Assembly (NCBI GenBank): GCA_945877135.1
Contig: CAMCQY010000021.1
Coordinates: 1 to 39,178 of the forward strand
Length of the DNA: 39,178 nt
Reading direction: 5' to 3'
From: Candidatus Kuenenia stuttgartensis
Lineage (GTDB): Bacteria > Planctomycetota > Planctomycetia > Pirellulales > UBA1268
This document shows positions 37,489 to 39,178 of the stretch, piece after piece. Positions within the stretch are counted from its first letter, which is position 1. Each line of letters opens with the position of its first letter. The translations under genes and the position numbers were made by a program. The notes under the pieces were generated by a model, which worked only from the letters and a program-made list of their open reading frames with translations, did no database searches and was not told where the DNA came from.

Positions 37489-39178
37489 CCCCACCCGACA
37501 CGCAGCATCCGCCATTTGACGATGAGCGCCAGGCGGCGCAGTGGTGGCTGGCCAACGTCTATGCCGGCGACGACGCCGTGCAACTCACGCCCCGCGCGGT
37601 GGTCACCGGGATGATCATCGGCGGGGTGATGTCGATCTCGAACCTCTACGTGGGGCTCAAGACGGGCTGGGGACTGGGCGTCACGATCACGGCGTCGATC
37701 ATCGCCTATGCCGTCTTCTCGGTGCTCGAGAAGGTGGTGCCGGCGTGGCGAAACAGGCCGTTCACGACGCTCGAAAACTACACGATGAGCAGCGCCGCCA
37801 GCGCCGCCGGCTATATGTCGAGCGCGGGGCTCGTGTCGGCGTTGCCCGCGCTCTATCTCACCACCGGCCGGCTGATGCAGTGGTGGGAGATCATGCTCTG
37901 GCTGGGGGCGCTGTCGTTTCTGGGTGTGTTCATGGCGATCCCGCTCAAGCGGCAACTGATCAACATCGACCAGCTCCCCTTCCCTTCCGGCATCGCCACC
38001 GCCGAAACGCTCAAGAGCATGCACACGGCCGGCGGCGAGGCGGTGGTGAAGGCGCGGTCGCTCTTCGCAGCCGGGATCATCGGCGCCGTGGTCGCGGTCT
38101 GGCGAGATCTCTTCGCGGCGGTGAAGTCGCTCTCCGCCTATGCCTTTCCGGCGGAGCTGCCCTTCCTGCCGACGGCGGTCGGCCGCGACCTGCTCACGAA
38201 ATACACGATCGGGATCGAAGGCTCGCTGATCATGCTGGCGGCCGGGGCGATCATGGGGCTGCGGGTGGCGGCATCGATGCTGATCGGCTCGATCATTTGC
38301 TTCGGCGTCATCGGCCCGATCCTCGTTGCGCAGGGGATCGTGCAGCCCGGCTACAAGGGGATCGTGTCGTGGGTGCTCTGGCCGGCGACGGCGATGATGG
38401 TGACGAGCGGGCTCCTGTCGTTTGCACTCAAGTGGCGGACGGTGCTGCGGGCGTTCGGCGGCCTGTCGGGCACGTTCGCGGGCCTCTTTGGCCGCGGGCG
38501 GACGAACGAGCGGATCGACGACGAACTGGCGCACATCGAGGTGCCGGCCTCGTGGTTCGTAGTGGGGGTTGGTCTGGCGGGCACTGCCTGCGTGGTGCTC
38601 GGCCATTTTCTTTTTGGCATCACCTGGTGGATGGGCATCCTCGCGGTGCTGGTGACGTTTCTGCTCTCGATCGTGGCAGCGCGGGCGACGGGTGAGACCG
38701 ACATCACGCCGATCGGGGCGATGGGGAAGATCACGCAGCTGCTCTATGGCGTGATCGCGCCGTCAAACATCACGACCAACCTGATGACGGCCTGCATTAC
38801 GTCGGGGGCGGCCTCGCATGCGGCCGACCTGCTCACCGATTTGAAGAGCGGCTACCTGCTCGGCGGCAATCCGCGGAAGCAGACGATCTCACAGCTTTTT
38901 GGCGTGGTGGCGGGCACGCTGATTTCGGTGCCGGCCTATATCTTCGTGGTGCAGAGCAATCCTGGCAGGCTTGGGTCGGCGGAGCTGCCGGCGCCGGCGG
39001 CGAAGGTCTGGGAAGGGGTCGCGCGGCTGCTCGCGCAGGGGCTGCATGCCCTGCCGAAGGGTGCGCTTGCGGCGATCGTGGTGGGCGCCGTGCTCGGCGT
39101 GGTGCTCACGCTCTTGGAGGAGTTTGCCCCGAAAAAATGGAGGCCGTGGATTCCCTCGACGACAGGGCTGGGGATTGC
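37485..39178 (+). CDS. OPT-family oligopeptide transporter, N-terminal part (window edge)
   Basis: The frame is open from a TTG at 37485 to the window end, about 564 codons; no ATG or GTG precedes the conserved region, and the TTG overlaps the previous stop (TTGA), which suggests coupled translation. The protein begins TPPDTQHPPFDDERQAAQWW and then has TPRAVVTGMIIGGVMSISNL, YVGLKTGWGLGVTITASIIA, a TLENYTMSSAASAAGYMSS segment, NIDQLPFPSGIATAETLKSM, GETDITPIGAMGKITQLLYG and APSNITTNLMTACITSGAAS. These phrases are typical of OPT transporters, which move peptides or metal chelates with protons. Many membrane helices are visible. The C-terminus is missing. Confidence 0.93.
   Translation, partial: MTPPDTQHPPFDDERQAAQWWLANVYAGDDAVQLTPRAVVTGMIIGGVMSISNLYVGLKTGWGLGVTITASIIAYAVFSVLEKVVPAWRNRPFTTLENYTMSSAASAAGYMSSAGLVSALPALYLTTGRLMQWWEIMLWLGALSFLGVFMAIPLKRQLINIDQLPFPSGIATAETLKSMHTAGGEAVVKARSLFAAGIIGAVVAVWRDLFAAVKSLSAYAFPAELPFLPTAVGRDLLTKYTIGIEGSLIMLAAGAIMGLRVAASMLIGSIICFGVIGPILVAQGIVQPGYKGIVSWVLWPATAMMVTSGLLSFALKWRTVLRAFGGLSGTFAGLFGRGRTNERIDDELAHIEVPASWFVVGVGLAGTACVVLGHFLFGITWWMGILAVLVTFLLSIVAARATGETDITPIGAMGKITQLLYGVIAPSNITTNLMTACITSGAASHAADLLTDLKSGYLLGGNPRKQTISQLFGVVAGTLISVPAYIFVVQSNPGRLGSAELPAPAAKVWEGVARLLAQGLHALPKGALAAIVVGAVLGVVLTLLEEFAPKKWRPWIPSTTGLGI

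Noticed and set aside
37461-38606. 381-codon minus-strand frame opposite the OPT gene
   Set aside because: Arg/His/Asp-rich shadow with no motif; the plus strand codes for many membrane helices.
1-39178. tRNA, rRNA, tmRNA, integrase or insertion sequence
   Set aside because: I looked for these in the gaps and found none that I could support by eye; smpB is present but not ssrA.

Overview
The window is a GC-rich bacterial chromosome segment, most probably from a planctomycete of the Pirellulales type. The main reasons are two prepilin-like secreted proteins with a type II signal (one a clear DUF1559 protein), secreted PQQ-type beta-propellers, a DUF1080 fusion, a formylglycine-generating-enzyme-like secreted protein, a Cys-rich repeat protein, several short conserved proteins that look planctomycete-specific, and short GC-rich repeats scattered between genes. 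I could not search a database, so the taxonomic call is inference.

Layout. 1-341 is the start of purH (minus strand, cut by the window edge). 702-2837 holds a prepilin-like protein and an overlapping two-gene unit ending in a DUF6036-type nucleotidyltransferase. 2877-5346 (minus) holds an AlaA-type aminotransferase and an orphan histidine kinase. 5429-7889 (plus) holds four small or low-complexity proteins. smpB (minus) is divergent from a five-gene plus-strand run, 8641-17476, of exported proteins: FGE-like, two PQQ propellers, a metallophosphoesterase and an SGNH-DUF1080 fusion. Their tight spacing suggests one transcription unit that degrades or modifies an extracellular or periplasmic substrate. 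17482-20856 (minus) holds a small conserved protein, a large secreted protein of unknown function, a PII-like regulator and a [2Fe-2S] ferredoxin. 20941-22662 (plus) holds a small conserved protein, thyX and a SnoaL-like protein ending in a good terminator. 23072-25214 (minus) is a compact moeA - pabA/trpG - ABM monooxygenase run. 25346-26012 is a vapBC pair with a strong promoter and two abutting palindromes.

The most interesting stretch is 26893-29945. A cobalamin riboswitch (28323-28554, minus) with its own sigma70-like promoter leads into a DUF1559 prepilin-like gene and a small exported protein, so a surface or pseudopilin-like protein appears to be controlled by B12. Divergent from it is a Cys-rich modular repeat protein with about 43 cysteines, closed by a textbook terminator. 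Next, 29944-35909 (minus) is a four-gene operon with 4-base overlaps: two different membrane-associated GTPases, then a fused amino-acid-binding protein/permease and its ABC ATPase. The window ends with an MBL-fold hydrolase, a tandem array of a 37-bp repeat, a small aromatic-rich secreted protein, and an OPT-family transporter that starts at a TTG overlapping the preceding stop and runs off the edge.

The short repeats lie only between genes, at four loci, as direct and inverted copies that could fold into long hairpins.
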